Assembly: GCA_002422375.1 (NCBI GenBank)
Contig: DIUQ01000047.1
Location: 1-7,585, forward strand
DNA: 7,585 nt
Origin: a bacterium UBA6154
Lineage (GTDB): Bacteria; Actinomycetota; Actinomycetes; S36-B12
Direction of reading: 5' to 3'
Part shown: in pieces, positions 1 through 7,162 of the stretch
How positions within the stretch are numbered: the first letter of the stretch is position 1
Layout: the number at the start of each line of letters is the position of its first letter
The notes under the pieces: generated by a model
Database searches by the model: none
What the model saw: the letters and a program-made list of their open reading frames with translations, nothing else
What the model was told of the DNA's origin: nothing
Program-made: the position numbers and the translations under genes

Positions 1-854
1 CCAATGCTCGCCACAATAAAGACGCCCTCCAATGTTGCCGCAATTTGGGCGGCGGCTAGGGCCTCGTCGCCAATCTGTTGGAAGACCACGTTGTAAAAGA
101 AAATTCCCAGCGTCCAAAAAAGCTCAGTTATTGCAAGTGGAACCGCCAGCACAAGGAGCGGAGTGACAATCGTGGACCAACCATGTCTCGCCCATGGCGC
201 GTGCCACTGGGCCAGTGACATGGGGAAATAGGCCAGGTAAATCAGAATTCCAGCTTTGGCAATGGACCCCAGAAGGAGACCCAGCCCGGCGCCCGCCACA
301 CCCAACTCGGGAAACGGCCCTGTTCCGTAGACAAAAGCAAAGGACAGCGCGGCGCCAGATGTGACCGTGCCAATCGTGACCCACATGGGCACTTTCGCGT
401 GTCCTGTTGAGCGATATAAGCCACTGAGCACTGAACCACCCACGTGAAACGGGATGGCGAGTGCTGCAAAAAAGAGGTACTCAGCGCCAATGTAAGCGAC
501 TGTCTCGGAGGCACCCACGGCACGCAGGAAATTTTCTGGCGAGATGATGAGTAACAAGGCAATCAAACCGGAGCCGATCCCGGCAAGGAAAAGGGCTACC
601 GATGTGGTCGCATTAATGTCGTCCGTTCGCCCTGCACCATAAGCACGCGCCACCAGAATCCCCAACGATGCACCGAGTGCGCTCACGACAACAAGCGGAA
701 TGAACGTGATGCTGTTGGCAAATCCAACGGAGGCAATAGTCGCCGCACCTAACCCACCCACAATGATTTGATTAACAAAGTTGATGGTGAGCATGACCAC
801 AAACTCCGCGCTAACGGGCACAGCAATACGCAGAATTTCCTTCCGGGGGGTCAC
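1..854 (-). CDS. MATE-family multidrug efflux protein, C-terminus cut by window edge
   Basis: An inner-membrane antiporter of the MATE family, which exports organic cations or drugs in exchange for Na+ or H+. The reading frame is open from the GTG at 854 to the left edge, giving 284 complete residues of a family that is usually about 440-460 long, so roughly the last third lies outside. The translation is a run of hydrophobic helices (about residues 8-33, 42-70, 85-105, 122-143, 158-176, 184-209, 228-255). It carries the MATE-like loop SGLYRSTGHAKVPM at 144-157 and the start of the second half-repeat, with QIAATLEGVFIVASI at the edge. An in-frame TAG lies four codons before the GTG and no other usual start codon lies between, so this start is well constrained, although the upstream AAGG is too close to be a good ribosome binding site. 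The gene begins 30 bases after the ChoD-like gene and is probably cotranscribed with it. The exported substrate cannot be told from the sequence. Confidence 0.9.
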   Translation of the reverse strand, partial: MTPRKEILRIAVPVSAEFVVMLTINFVNQIIVGGLGAATIASVGFANSITFIPLVVVSALGASLGILVARAYGAGRTDDINATTSVALFLAGIGSGLIALLLIISPENFLRAVGASETVAYIGAEYLFFAALAIPFHVGGSVLSGLYRSTGHAKVPMWVTIGTVTSGAALSFAFVYGTGPFPELGVAGAGLGLLLGSIAKAGILIYLAYFPMSLAQWHAPWARHGWSTIVTPLLVLAVPLAITELFWTLGIFFYNVVFQQIGDEALAAAQIAATLEGVFIVASI

Positions 855-884
855 TGCCTTATTCTACTAGTGGAGCACGCAGAA

Positions 885-2573
885 CTATTGCGCACCGATT
901 CGGTAGGCAGCGGGGGCGTGCGCTGGAACATAGGGTGCATGTGGGGCGACAGGATCCACCATTCGATAGTCCAGTCCTTGGGCGGGACGTGAATCATCCT
1001 CACCCTTATTAGGCCAGAGTGCAATGGCACGCTCCGCTTGGGCGGTAATTGTCAACGATGGATTGACACCGAGATTGGCCGTGATAGCCGCCCCATCCAT
1101 AACATGCAGAGTGGGATAATTGAAGACCCGCTGATAGGGATCAATCACCCCATGTTTGGGATCATGGCCGATCACGCAGCCACCAACAAAATGGGCAGTC
1201 AGTGCCGCGTCAACATTTTCAAAGACTGAACTTCCTGGGCGCCCACCGATCAGTTTCGCTACCCGCTCAACAACATCGGCAGCTACCGGAATGTATGTCG
1301 GTGCCGGCGTGGATTCCGAAGCCACGGTGACTAACTTCCACTTCCCCCACCTGTTCTTTCGACCCGCGAGGGTGAGTGAGTTATCCACCGTCTGCATCAC
1401 GAGCGAAATGACCGTTCGCTCACTCCATCGGCGAACGTTCATAAAGGCTAGGACATCTGCTGGCTGTGCCAACATGGTGCGCAGCCACACCTGCCACCGG
1501 GGACGCCCCGGTTCCGGTCGGGTCAGCAGCGACTGCAATAACCCCATGGAATTAGATCCCTTGCCGTATCTCACAGGCTCAACATGGGTGTCAGCATCGG
1601 GATAAAAACTAGAAGTAATAGCCACACCTTCGGTGAAATCGGTCGCGGTGGTTGTCGAGACAGCACCCAGAATCGACTCTGAGTTAGTTCTGGACAACCG
1701 ACCTAAGGCCGGTGACAGTTGGGTGAGGATTCCCTGATCCTTCATGGAATGCAATAGTTTCTGCGTGTTGTACGCCCCTGCCGCAAAGATCACCTGATCA
1801 GCGGTAAAGGTCACGGCCTCCCGCGTGCCCGTCTTGTGTCCACGCACCACGTAACCATTCCCATGATCCTGACCGCGTGGTTCAACATGTGTCACGGTGG
1901 TCATGGGGAATACTTCCGCACCCGCCGCTTCCGCTAACCCTAGGTAATTCTTGGGAAGAGTATTTTTTGCATTGAATCGGCAGCCGGTCATGCATTCGCC
2001 ACATTCAATGCACCCAGTGCGCGCCGGGCCAGCTCCACCAAAGTACGGGTCATTCGAGGTCTTGCCTCGGCCCTCACCGAAGAAGACACCCACCGGGGTC
2101 AAGGTGAAAGTGTCGCCGACCCCCATGTCAGATGCGACCTCCTGCATCACCTTGTCCGACGGAGTCAGCGTGGGATTCTGTTCCACACCCAACATGCGCT
2201 GAGCTTGGTCGTAATAGGGCGCAAGTTCAGTTTTCCAATTTGTGATGTGACTCCATTGCGGATCATTGAAGAATCGATCACCCGGCACATACAACGTATT
2301 GGCATAGACAAGACTTCCTCCACCTACTCCTGCGCCGGCCAAAATGGCAACATCTTTGAGCACATGAATCCGTTGGATACCAAAGCAGCCCAAAGCGGGG
2401 GCCCACAGAAAGTTAGGGAGATCCCACGAATTCTTTGCATAGGTTGACTCCGTGAAGCGACGCCCCGCTTCCAGCACCGCGACCGAATAGCCCTTTTCAC
2501 GCAAACGCAATGCTGAGACGGAACCACCGAATCCCGATCCAATGATCACGACATCATGATGCATCTCTGTCAC
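885..2573 (-). CDS. choD: GMC-family FAD oxidoreductase, cholesterol oxidase (ChoD)-like
   Basis: A 562-residue flavoenzyme of the glucose-methanol-choline family that probably oxidises a sterol or other alcohol using FAD. The N-terminal dinucleotide fold shows GSGFGG (G12, G14, G17) and the ribose-binding acid E35 in VLEAGRR. AGAGVGGGSLVYANTLY (80-96) is the second FAD-contact region. The C-terminal active-site block has H461 in HFVGGC and N504-P505 in GVNPSLTITAQAE, the expected His/Asn pair. From memory, the match to Mycobacterium ChoD extends through IQRIH, FFGEG, DPYFGGAGPARTGC, TNSES, VEPVRYGKGSNSMG and WPNKGE. An unusual insert, CIECGECMTGC, gives C188, C191, C194 and C198 with ferredoxin-like spacing. 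No signal peptide is visible. The GTG at 2573 is the first possible start after an in-frame TAG. ATG at 2564 (three codons later) is an alternative, and neither has a strong ribosome binding site. True cholesterol oxidase activity is disputed for ChoD relatives, so the substrate remains open. Confidence 0.93.
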   Translation of the reverse strand: MTEMHHDVVIIGSGFGGSVSALRLREKGYSVAVLEAGRRFTESTYAKNSWDLPNFLWAPALGCFGIQRIHVLKDVAILAGAGVGGGSLVYANTLYVPGDRFFNDPQWSHITNWKTELAPYYDQAQRMLGVEQNPTLTPSDKVMQEVASDMGVGDTFTLTPVGVFFGEGRGKTSNDPYFGGAGPARTGCIECGECMTGCRFNAKNTLPKNYLGLAEAAGAEVFPMTTVTHVEPRGQDHGNGYVVRGHKTGTREAVTFTADQVIFAAGAYNTQKLLHSMKDQGILTQLSPALGRLSRTNSESILGAVSTTTATDFTEGVAITSSFYPDADTHVEPVRYGKGSNSMGLLQSLLTRPEPGRPRWQVWLRTMLAQPADVLAFMNVRRWSERTVISLVMQTVDNSLTLAGRKNRWGKWKLVTVASESTPAPTYIPVAADVVERVAKLIGGRPGSSVFENVDAALTAHFVGGCVIGHDPKHGVIDPYQRVFNYPTLHVMDGAAITANLGVNPSLTITAQAERAIALWPNKGEDDSRPAQGLDYRMVDPVAPHAPYVPAHAPAAYRIGAQ

Positions 2574-2596
2574 GGTGCAAGCGTATGGCTATTCGA

Positions 2597-2610
2597 GCCG
2601 GCATGCCGGC
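2597..2610. repeat. 14-bp perfect palindrome in the divergent promoter region
   Basis: GCCGGCATGCCGGC is its own reverse complement. It lies 24-37 bases upstream of the oxidoreductase GTG, between two divergent transcription units. It could be an operator for a dimeric regulator of the oxidoreductase/MATE unit, or a small 5'-UTR hairpin (5-bp stem, CATG loop). It may also be chance in GC-rich DNA. No regulator gene lies in the window to support the operator reading. Confidence 0.35.
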
Positions 2611-2670
2611 GATTTGTACTGGACCGATCGTGTTCCAGTCCTCATGCCCCCGTGCACGCATCACGGATGG

Positions 2671-2679
2671 TGTTAGAGT
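2671..2679 (+). promoter_or_regulatory. Candidate extended -10 promoter for the thiamine transporter operon
   Basis: TGTTAGAGT fits an extended -10 element (TG, one base, then TAGAGT, matching TAnnnT). It would start transcription near 2685-2687, just before the 5' strand of riboswitch stem P1 at 2696, which is where a start is expected. There is no recognisable -35 hexamer at 16-18 bases upstream, so this is a positional guess. Confidence 0.35.
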
Positions 2680-2692
2680 CAGCATTCCTGGG

Positions 2693-2775
2693 GAGCTCGC
2701 GGGATCAGCGGGCTGAGAGGGCAGTGGCCACTGCCGACCCATCAACCTGATCTGGGTAATGCCAGCGCGAGGGAG
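2693..2775 (+). promoter_or_regulatory. TPP riboswitch (THI element)
   Basis: A thiamine-pyrophosphate-sensing aptamer in the leader of the thiBPQ operon. The conserved blocks are present: CTGAGA at 2713-2718, CCGACCC at 2734-2740, ACCTGATCTGGGTAATGCC at 2745-2763 and the closing GCGAGGGA. Stem P1 pairs CTCGCG (2696-2701) with CGCGAG (2766-2771) perfectly. P3 is GGCAGT/ACTGCC (2720-2725 with 2730-2735) and P5 is CTGG/CCAG (2752-2755 with 2762-2765). The 3' strand of P1 runs straight into the thiB ribosome binding site AGGGAG (2770-2775), sharing A2770 and G2771. No terminator hairpin or separate expression platform lies between aptamer and start codon. This suggests direct control of translation: TPP binding stabilises P1 and blocks ribosome access. 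The family call is secure; the mechanism is inferred. Confidence 0.97.
2770..2775 (+). promoter_or_regulatory. thiB ribosome binding site, partly inside riboswitch stem P1
   Basis: AGGGAG lies five bases (TGAAA) before the ATG at 2781. This spacing selects that ATG over the in-frame GTG at 2775, which overlaps the site itself and has no usable site of its own. Its first two bases pair in P1 of the TPP aptamer. Confidence 0.8.
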
Positions 2776-2780
2776 TGAAA

Positions 2781-3818
2781 ATGTTTCGTAATGCATTATG
2801 GACGGCACTAGCAATGACCGGAATCATGGTGACCGGTTGTTCCACGACAGAAGAAGCCACTGCACCGCAGGTGGTCACCATGCTGACCCACGAGTCTTTC
2901 GCACTCAGTGAGGAACTGATCACCGGGTTAGCGGCACAAGGAATAACACTGAACATTCTCGCTTCGGGCGATGCAGGAAGCATGACTGCGTCAGCCGTTC
3001 TCTCCGCCGGCGCACCAACCGCAGATATTATTTTTGGTGTTGACAACACGTTGATTGTTCGTGCCGCTGACAAGGATGTTTTTGCGCCCTATACCTCTCC
3101 AGAGTTAGCCAACCTCACCACTGAATTTCAGAAATTGACTTTTGATGGACTTGTTACCCCTATTGATTTCGGCGATGTCTGTATCAATGTTGACACTGCG
3201 TGGTACACCCAGAACAGCACTCAAGCACCGACCGAGCTTGAGCAGTTACCTGCCGTTGCCGACCAGCTTGTGGTGGAGGATCCAGGAACTTCGTCCCCGG
3301 GTCTCGCATTCCTCCTGGCCACTGTTGCGCGATTCGGTGAATCGTGGCCACAGTATTGGGAGCAACTGCGGGATGGTGGTGTGACCGTAGCTGGTTCGTG
3401 GACTGACGCCTATTACACGCATTTCACACTCAATGGCGGTGATAAACCTCTCGTCGTCTCGTACGCAACGAGTCCCGCCGCGGAAGTGTTGTACGCCGAA
3501 GACCCGAGTATTACCAAACCAACAACAACCACCATGACGGATAGCTGCTATCGACAGGTGGAGTTTGCCGGAGTGCTGGCGGGGGCAGCCAATCCAGCTG
3601 GCGCGGAAAAAGTGATTGATTGGTTACTGTCCCCTGAGGTGCAGTCCGATATTCCACTGAGCATGTTCGTGTATCCCGTGAGAACCACCGTCGAGTTACC
3701 CGACGCGTTCAGTAGCTTCACGCCAGTCGTCTCCGGAAGTGCGGAGCTTGACCCCCGTTTTATTAACGATGAACTGGACAGCATTCTCACCACATGGGGT
3801 GAGGTGATGGGTCGCTGA
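2781..3818 (+). CDS. thiB: Thiamine ABC transporter substrate-binding lipoprotein
   Basis: The extracytoplasmic receptor that binds thiamine or its phosphates and delivers them to ThiP. From the ATG at 2781 it is 345 residues. It begins with a lipoprotein signal (hydrophobic 5-18, lipobox VTGC with C20 as the lipidation site), followed by a Thr/Glu-rich linker. The mature part is a periplasmic-binding-protein fold of the ThiB/iron-binding type: PQVVTMLTHESF (29-40), ASGDAGSM (61-68), DIIFGVDNTL (82-91), IDFGDVCINVD (128-138), EDPGTSSPG (166-174), LVVSYATSP (224-232) and the C-terminal WLLSPEVQ (281-288). C134 and C256 could form a disulfide. Sequence alone would leave iron or other ligands possible; the upstream TPP riboswitch and neighbouring thiP and thiQ settle it. 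An in-frame GTG at 2775 would add two residues but lies within the ribosome binding site. The thiP reading frame opens before the end of this gene. Confidence 0.94.
   Translation: MFRNALWTALAMTGIMVTGCSTTEEATAPQVVTMLTHESFALSEELITGLAAQGITLNILASGDAGSMTASAVLSAGAPTADIIFGVDNTLIVRAADKDVFAPYTSPELANLTTEFQKLTFDGLVTPIDFGDVCINVDTAWYTQNSTQAPTELEQLPAVADQLVVEDPGTSSPGLAFLLATVARFGESWPQYWEQLRDGGVTVAGSWTDAYYTHFTLNGGDKPLVVSYATSPAAEVLYAEDPSITKPTTTTMTDSCYRQVEFAGVLAGAANPAGAEKVIDWLLSPEVQSDIPLSMFVYPVRTTVELPDAFSSFTPVVSGSAELDPRFINDELDSILTTWGEVMGR
3801..3806 (+). promoter_or_regulatory. Putative thiP ribosome binding site within the end of thiB
   Basis: GAGGTG lies in the last codons of thiB, eight bases before CTG at 3815, which overlaps the thiB stop as CTGA. 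The GTG usually chosen for thiP at 3887 has no purine-rich site at a proper distance. This motif therefore argues for translation starting upstream by coupling. Support is spacing and base content only. Confidence 0.45.
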
Positions 3819-3886
3819 GCAACATCACAAAGCCACGCAACAACTCCATTACCCAGCACTTTCCAGGATGGGCACGACATGCATGG

Positions 3887-5431
3887 GTGCTGCCGGTTGT
3901 GTTCTTTGCGGTGTTCCTAGTTTATCCACTCATTGCCCTGGGTCGGGTCGCGCTCACAGAGGAAACATGGGAAACCGTGTTGTCGGCGGGTCCGTGGGAA
4001 ATCGCAGGGCTGGCTACCGTGCAAAGCCTGGCCAGCGTGTTCCTTTCCCTCATTCTGGGGGTTCCGATCGCCGGTGTGCTCTCGCGATATCTCTTTCCCG
4101 GGCGCACACTTGTGTGGGCGCTTGTCACTGTGCCATTTGTCCTACCCACCGTCGTGGTCGCCCTTGGTTTCCAATCCCTGCTGGGTGGATTCCTGGATCC
4201 GGGAATCCTGCTCGTTGTCTTGGCACACGCCTACATCAACATTGCCGTCGTTGTCCGAGTCGTGGGCGCGAAGTGGAGTTCCATCCTTCCCCAGCAACGA
4301 CTGATCGCCCAATCTCTCGGAGCCACCCCGTGGCACGTATTTCGAACGGTGAGTCTCCCGCTACTCCGTCCATCGCTACTAGCGGCATCCTGCATTGTCT
4401 TTGTTTTTTCCTTCACCTCACTAGGAATCGTTGTCATTCTCGGAGACGGAACTTCCACGCGCACTCTTGAACAATCTATTCTGCGTCAAACCTCTGTCCT
4501 TCTGAATTTCCCTGGCGCACTCGCCAGCGCCATTCTCCAGGTGGTAGTTGTCTCACTCGCCTTACTCATTGCGGCGCGCACTGGTGGAGCAATGGTTCCC
4601 ACCCGCGCTGGCAACACACAGCTCGCACATTCGTTATCAACACCGCGCAACCGTGGTCAGAAACTCGCCATCGCCGCAGTGATTCTCAGCACCGTCCTAG
4701 TTATCGCGGCTCCTATTTCCAGTATTGTGTGGGACTCGATCGCCGCACGTGGCAACGCAACATTGCAGTGGTGGACTGCACTACCAACGCTCACCACAAC
4801 ATTTGCTGGTGTCGGTTCACCGCTAGAAGCTGTTCTCACTTCCGTGGTGATCGCCCTCGTGACAGCACTGATTGCTGCACTGATCGGCGGTGCAACCGCT
4901 ATTGCTGTGATGGGTCGCAACCCCCTTCTTGCCTTCTTGACACTCATACCGTTAGGACTATCTGCGGCCACAGTTGGCTTGGGAACTCTCTTGGCTTTTG
5001 GCCGGCCACCATTTGACCTCCGAGCCACCGGACTGTTGATTCCCCTGGCCCATTCACTGGTGGCAATCCCGCTCGTTGTTGCGATTGCCGCTCCCGTCCT
5101 TCGATCAGCTGATCCGCGCCGGTTAATCGTGGCCAGCAGCCTCGGGGCACCGCCCTCCCGAGCATGGTGGACCGCCTACGGATCCCTTATCCGCACAGTG
5201 ATGCTGGCCGCTGGCGGACTCGCCGGTGCCGTGTCGCTGGGAGAATTCGGTGCAGCGTCATTTCTCGCCCGCGCGGATACACCCACTATTCCCTTGCAAA
5301 TCGCCAAACTACTGAGCAAACCTGGCGAACAAGCGTATGCCACCGCCGCCGTACTCAGTGTGCTCCTGATTGCTGCGACAATGGCTTTGATGATCTGGGT
5401 TGATCGCCTCAACAATCGAGCTCGCACATGA
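3887..5431 (+). CDS. thiP: Thiamine ABC transporter permease, two fused membrane domains
   Basis: The membrane channel of the thiamine importer. It is a tandem of two binding-protein-dependent permease domains, about 12 helices in all. The first domain has its EAA-type cytoplasmic loop at about residues 137-162 (LIAQSLGATPWHVF, then SLPLLRPSL). The second has the matching loop at about 410-436 (LIVASSLGAPPSRAWW), followed by AVSLGEFGAASFLA. The two EAA loops contact the two ThiQ subunits. 514 residues from GTG 3887 is close to the family norm. However, this start falls inside the first membrane helix with no cytoplasmic N-terminus, and the frame stays open upstream to 3803. Starting at CTG 3815 would add 24 residues containing ITQHFPGWARHAW, a plausible positively charged lead-in, with GAGGTG eight bases before. 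The true start is therefore probably upstream of 3887. The 3' end overlaps thiQ by four bases (ATGA). Confidence 0.93.
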   Translation: MLPVVFFAVFLVYPLIALGRVALTEETWETVLSAGPWEIAGLATVQSLASVFLSLILGVPIAGVLSRYLFPGRTLVWALVTVPFVLPTVVVALGFQSLLGGFLDPGILLVVLAHAYINIAVVVRVVGAKWSSILPQQRLIAQSLGATPWHVFRTVSLPLLRPSLLAASCIVFVFSFTSLGIVVILGDGTSTRTLEQSILRQTSVLLNFPGALASAILQVVVVSLALLIAARTGGAMVPTRAGNTQLAHSLSTPRNRGQKLAIAAVILSTVLVIAAPISSIVWDSIAARGNATLQWWTALPTLTTTFAGVGSPLEAVLTSVVIALVTALIAALIGGATAIAVMGRNPLLAFLTLIPLGLSAATVGLGTLLAFGRPPFDLRATGLLIPLAHSLVAIPLVVAIAAPVLRSADPRRLIVASSLGAPPSRAWWTAYGSLIRTVMLAAGGLAGAVSLGEFGAASFLARADTPTIPLQIAKLLSKPGEQAYATAAVLSVLLIAATMALMIWVDRLNNRART

Positions 5432-6063
5432 CACAGGGTGGTCACGGCCTATCCGTGGTCGACCTCGAAGTGGGGTACGACCATTCGATCCTGGGACCGT
5501 TCACGTGGGACGTTGCACCCGGTGAGATCCTCGCTGTGCTCGGACCCAGCGGTTGCGGTAAATCAACACTGTTGTCGACCATTGTCGGCGCGGTCGAACC
5601 GCGTGCCGGATCAGTTCTCCTCAACAATCGCAATCTGGGGGGCGTGCCCATCCATGAGCGTGGCATTGGCCTTGTTTTCCAAGAGCCCTTGTTATTCCCC
5701 CACCTGTCTCTCATTGACAACATTGCCTATGGCCTTCGGGCGCACCGGGTACCACGGGATCACGCCCGGGCACGTGCCGCCGAGCTCTTGGACTGGGTAG
5801 GACTGAATGCGGTGAAGGATCAGCGTCCCTGGGAAATCTCTGGTGGGCAAGCCGGGCGGATTGCCTTGGCCCGGGCTCTCGCTCCCCGCCCCCAGGCATT
5901 GCTCTTTGATGAGCCGTACAGCGCCTTGGACTCCCCGACCCGGTTACGCCTCGCCGCACAGGTCAAGGAACTGATAGCCGATCAGCACATACCGGCCATA
6001 CATGTGACACACGACCAGAGCGAAGCAGAGTTCATATCCACACACATACTTCACTTGCCATAA
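5428..6063 (+). CDS. thiQ: Thiamine ABC transporter ATP-binding protein
   Basis: The cytoplasmic ATPase that drives ThiP; it works as a dimer. All nucleotide-binding motifs are intact in 211 residues: Walker A GPSGCGKST (39-47), Q-loop Q85 in VFQEPLLFPHLS, signature ISGGQ (137-141), Walker B ALLFDEP (157-163), D-loop SALD (165-168) and switch histidine H195 in VTHDQSEA. There is no C-terminal regulatory extension. This compact form fits ThiQ (about 230 residues in Escherichia coli) better than the longer iron, sulfate or maltose importers. The ATG overlaps the thiP stop as ATGA, a standard translational-coupling arrangement. The Gly before the signature Ser is not part of a changed motif: the Leu of LSGGQ is replaced by Ile, a conservative change. 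Confidence 0.95.
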   Translation: MTQGGHGLSVVDLEVGYDHSILGPFTWDVAPGEILAVLGPSGCGKSTLLSTIVGAVEPRAGSVLLNNRNLGGVPIHERGIGLVFQEPLLFPHLSLIDNIAYGLRAHRVPRDHARARAAELLDWVGLNAVKDQRPWEISGGQAGRIALARALAPRPQALLFDEPYSALDSPTRLRLAAQVKELIADQHIPAIHVTHDQSEAEFISTHILHLP

Positions 6064-6079
6064 CTGCGATACTCGTCTG

Positions 6080-7162
6080 GTGGATCAACAGGAGCGGGTA
6101 GCCCGACTGCGGCGGTTTAAGCCGACCACGTATACCCGATTAGCGGTGCTGACCTCCTTTGCTGCATTTGGCGCGTATTTACTATCCGATGCGATCCCGT
6201 ACGCATCTCCCGTGCCCGCAGCTATCACGGCCGTCGTAGCCACCAGGGTGACATTTCACCATGCGGCAAAGGAAACATTTATTCAGTTACTTGGCGCACT
6301 AGTAGGCGCTGCTGTCGCACTCGGCATTGTGTCCATTATTGGATCCGGGGCCGTTGTTATTTTGCTGCTCGTGGCATTGAGTTTTGCCATGGCTCGCATC
6401 ATGCAGTACTCCAACCCGGACGAATCACCAGCAGTCGCTGCTTCATTATCTGTCACCGTCATTTTGGTGGTGGGTTCCCACTTGACCACAGAACTCGCCT
6501 TCGAGCGATTCACCGGCGTTGTCATTGGTGCGCTCTTTGCCCTGGTCGCTTCTTTCCTTGCATCACCAACTCGAGATACCCAGAAATTGGCAACCGGCTT
6601 AGCACAGGTGCAGGTTCAACTGGCGCGGGTACTTGCTCAAATTGCCCGCGACTTGCGAGATAACCCCACCCGGACTGATGCACGACAGTGGCATGAGCAA
6701 GCGGTCGAGTTACGAAATCAAGTATTGGGATTGGCCGCCCAATATGAGGACTTATCAAAACACTCCAAATGGAGTCCCCGCATTCACAACACTGATCTGG
6801 TTCAGCTCAAGGAGCTCCTCCAAGCAAATCAAGTTATGAGCGCTCGAGTACTCAGCATTGCCAACGATTTACGGGCAGCTACACGAGTTGACTCCCCCAC
6901 TCCCATTCCCGCTGCGGCGCTCTCACCGTTAGCCGATCTCATTGAGTTAGCCGCCGACAATATGGCAACCGATGACCCCACCGAAAGCATTGGGGCGACG
7001 GCCGCACATCAGGCCGTGCGCGGTGCCGACATGACGGCGCAGATAGCACTAATCGGCGGAATTGTTTCGCATGTCAATCAAATCAATAGAGCATCGACTC
7101 ACGATTCCGATGAAACAGGCAGTATCACCGGAGTTCACCGAGAAATAAGCGACAAAAATTAA
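6080..7162 (+). CDS. FUSC/aromatic acid exporter (ArAE)-like membrane protein
   Basis: A 360-residue membrane protein with about six helices in its N-terminal half (roughly 21-37, 45-58, 66-85, 88-107, 117-134, 144-161). A soluble, mostly helical cytoplasmic region follows (about 165-340), ending in a polar tail. The loop RVTFHHAAKETFIQLLGALV (56-75), followed by GAAVALG, is the conserved FUSC/ArAE pattern (basic-T-H, then a Gly-rich helix). The family includes AaeB and plant aluminium-activated malate channels, and members are thought to move aromatic or other organic acids; this is a single-unit short form. The start is GTG at 6080, 16 bases after thiQ, without a strong ribosome binding site; the frame is open upstream but offers no better start. 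It is very likely on the riboswitch-controlled thiamine transcript. Whether it handles a thiamine-related compound is unknown. Its stop overlaps that of the convergent peroxiredoxin gene. Confidence 0.8.
   Translation: MDQQERVARLRRFKPTTYTRLAVLTSFAAFGAYLLSDAIPYASPVPAAITAVVATRVTFHHAAKETFIQLLGALVGAAVALGIVSIIGSGAVVILLLVALSFAMARIMQYSNPDESPAVAASLSVTVILVVGSHLTTELAFERFTGVVIGALFALVASFLASPTRDTQKLATGLAQVQVQLARVLAQIARDLRDNPTRTDARQWHEQAVELRNQVLGLAAQYEDLSKHSKWSPRIHNTDLVQLKELLQANQVMSARVLSIANDLRAATRVDSPTPIPAAALSPLADLIELAADNMATDDPTESIGATAAHQAVRGADMTAQIALIGGIVSHVNQINRASTHDSDETGSITGVHREISDKN

Noticed and set aside
1156..1605. A 149-codon open frame on the plus strand
   Set aside because: It is fully antisense to the ChoD-like gene, whose protein is strongly conserved. 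The plus-strand translation has no recognisable domain, so it is a shadow.
2720..2735. 16-bp palindrome GGCAGTGGCCACTGCC as an operator or terminator
   Set aside because: It falls exactly where the P3 hairpin of the TPP aptamer belongs and has no following T-run.
2775..2777. GTG at 2775 as the thiB start
   Set aside because: It overlaps the ribosome binding site AGGGAG and has no site of its own, whereas ATG 2781 is correctly spaced.
3868..4470. A 200-codon frame beginning ATG at 3868 in the thiB-thiP gap
   Set aside because: It runs within thiP in another frame, and the translation is Arg/Cys/His-rich with no family resemblance. The thiP frame over the same bases gives clean membrane helices and an EAA loop.
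2781..6063. Ferric iron or other anion importer as the identity of the ABC system
   Set aside because: The binding protein and permease families overlap with iron transporters, but the TPP riboswitch in the leader and the short ThiQ-like ATPase favour thiamine.
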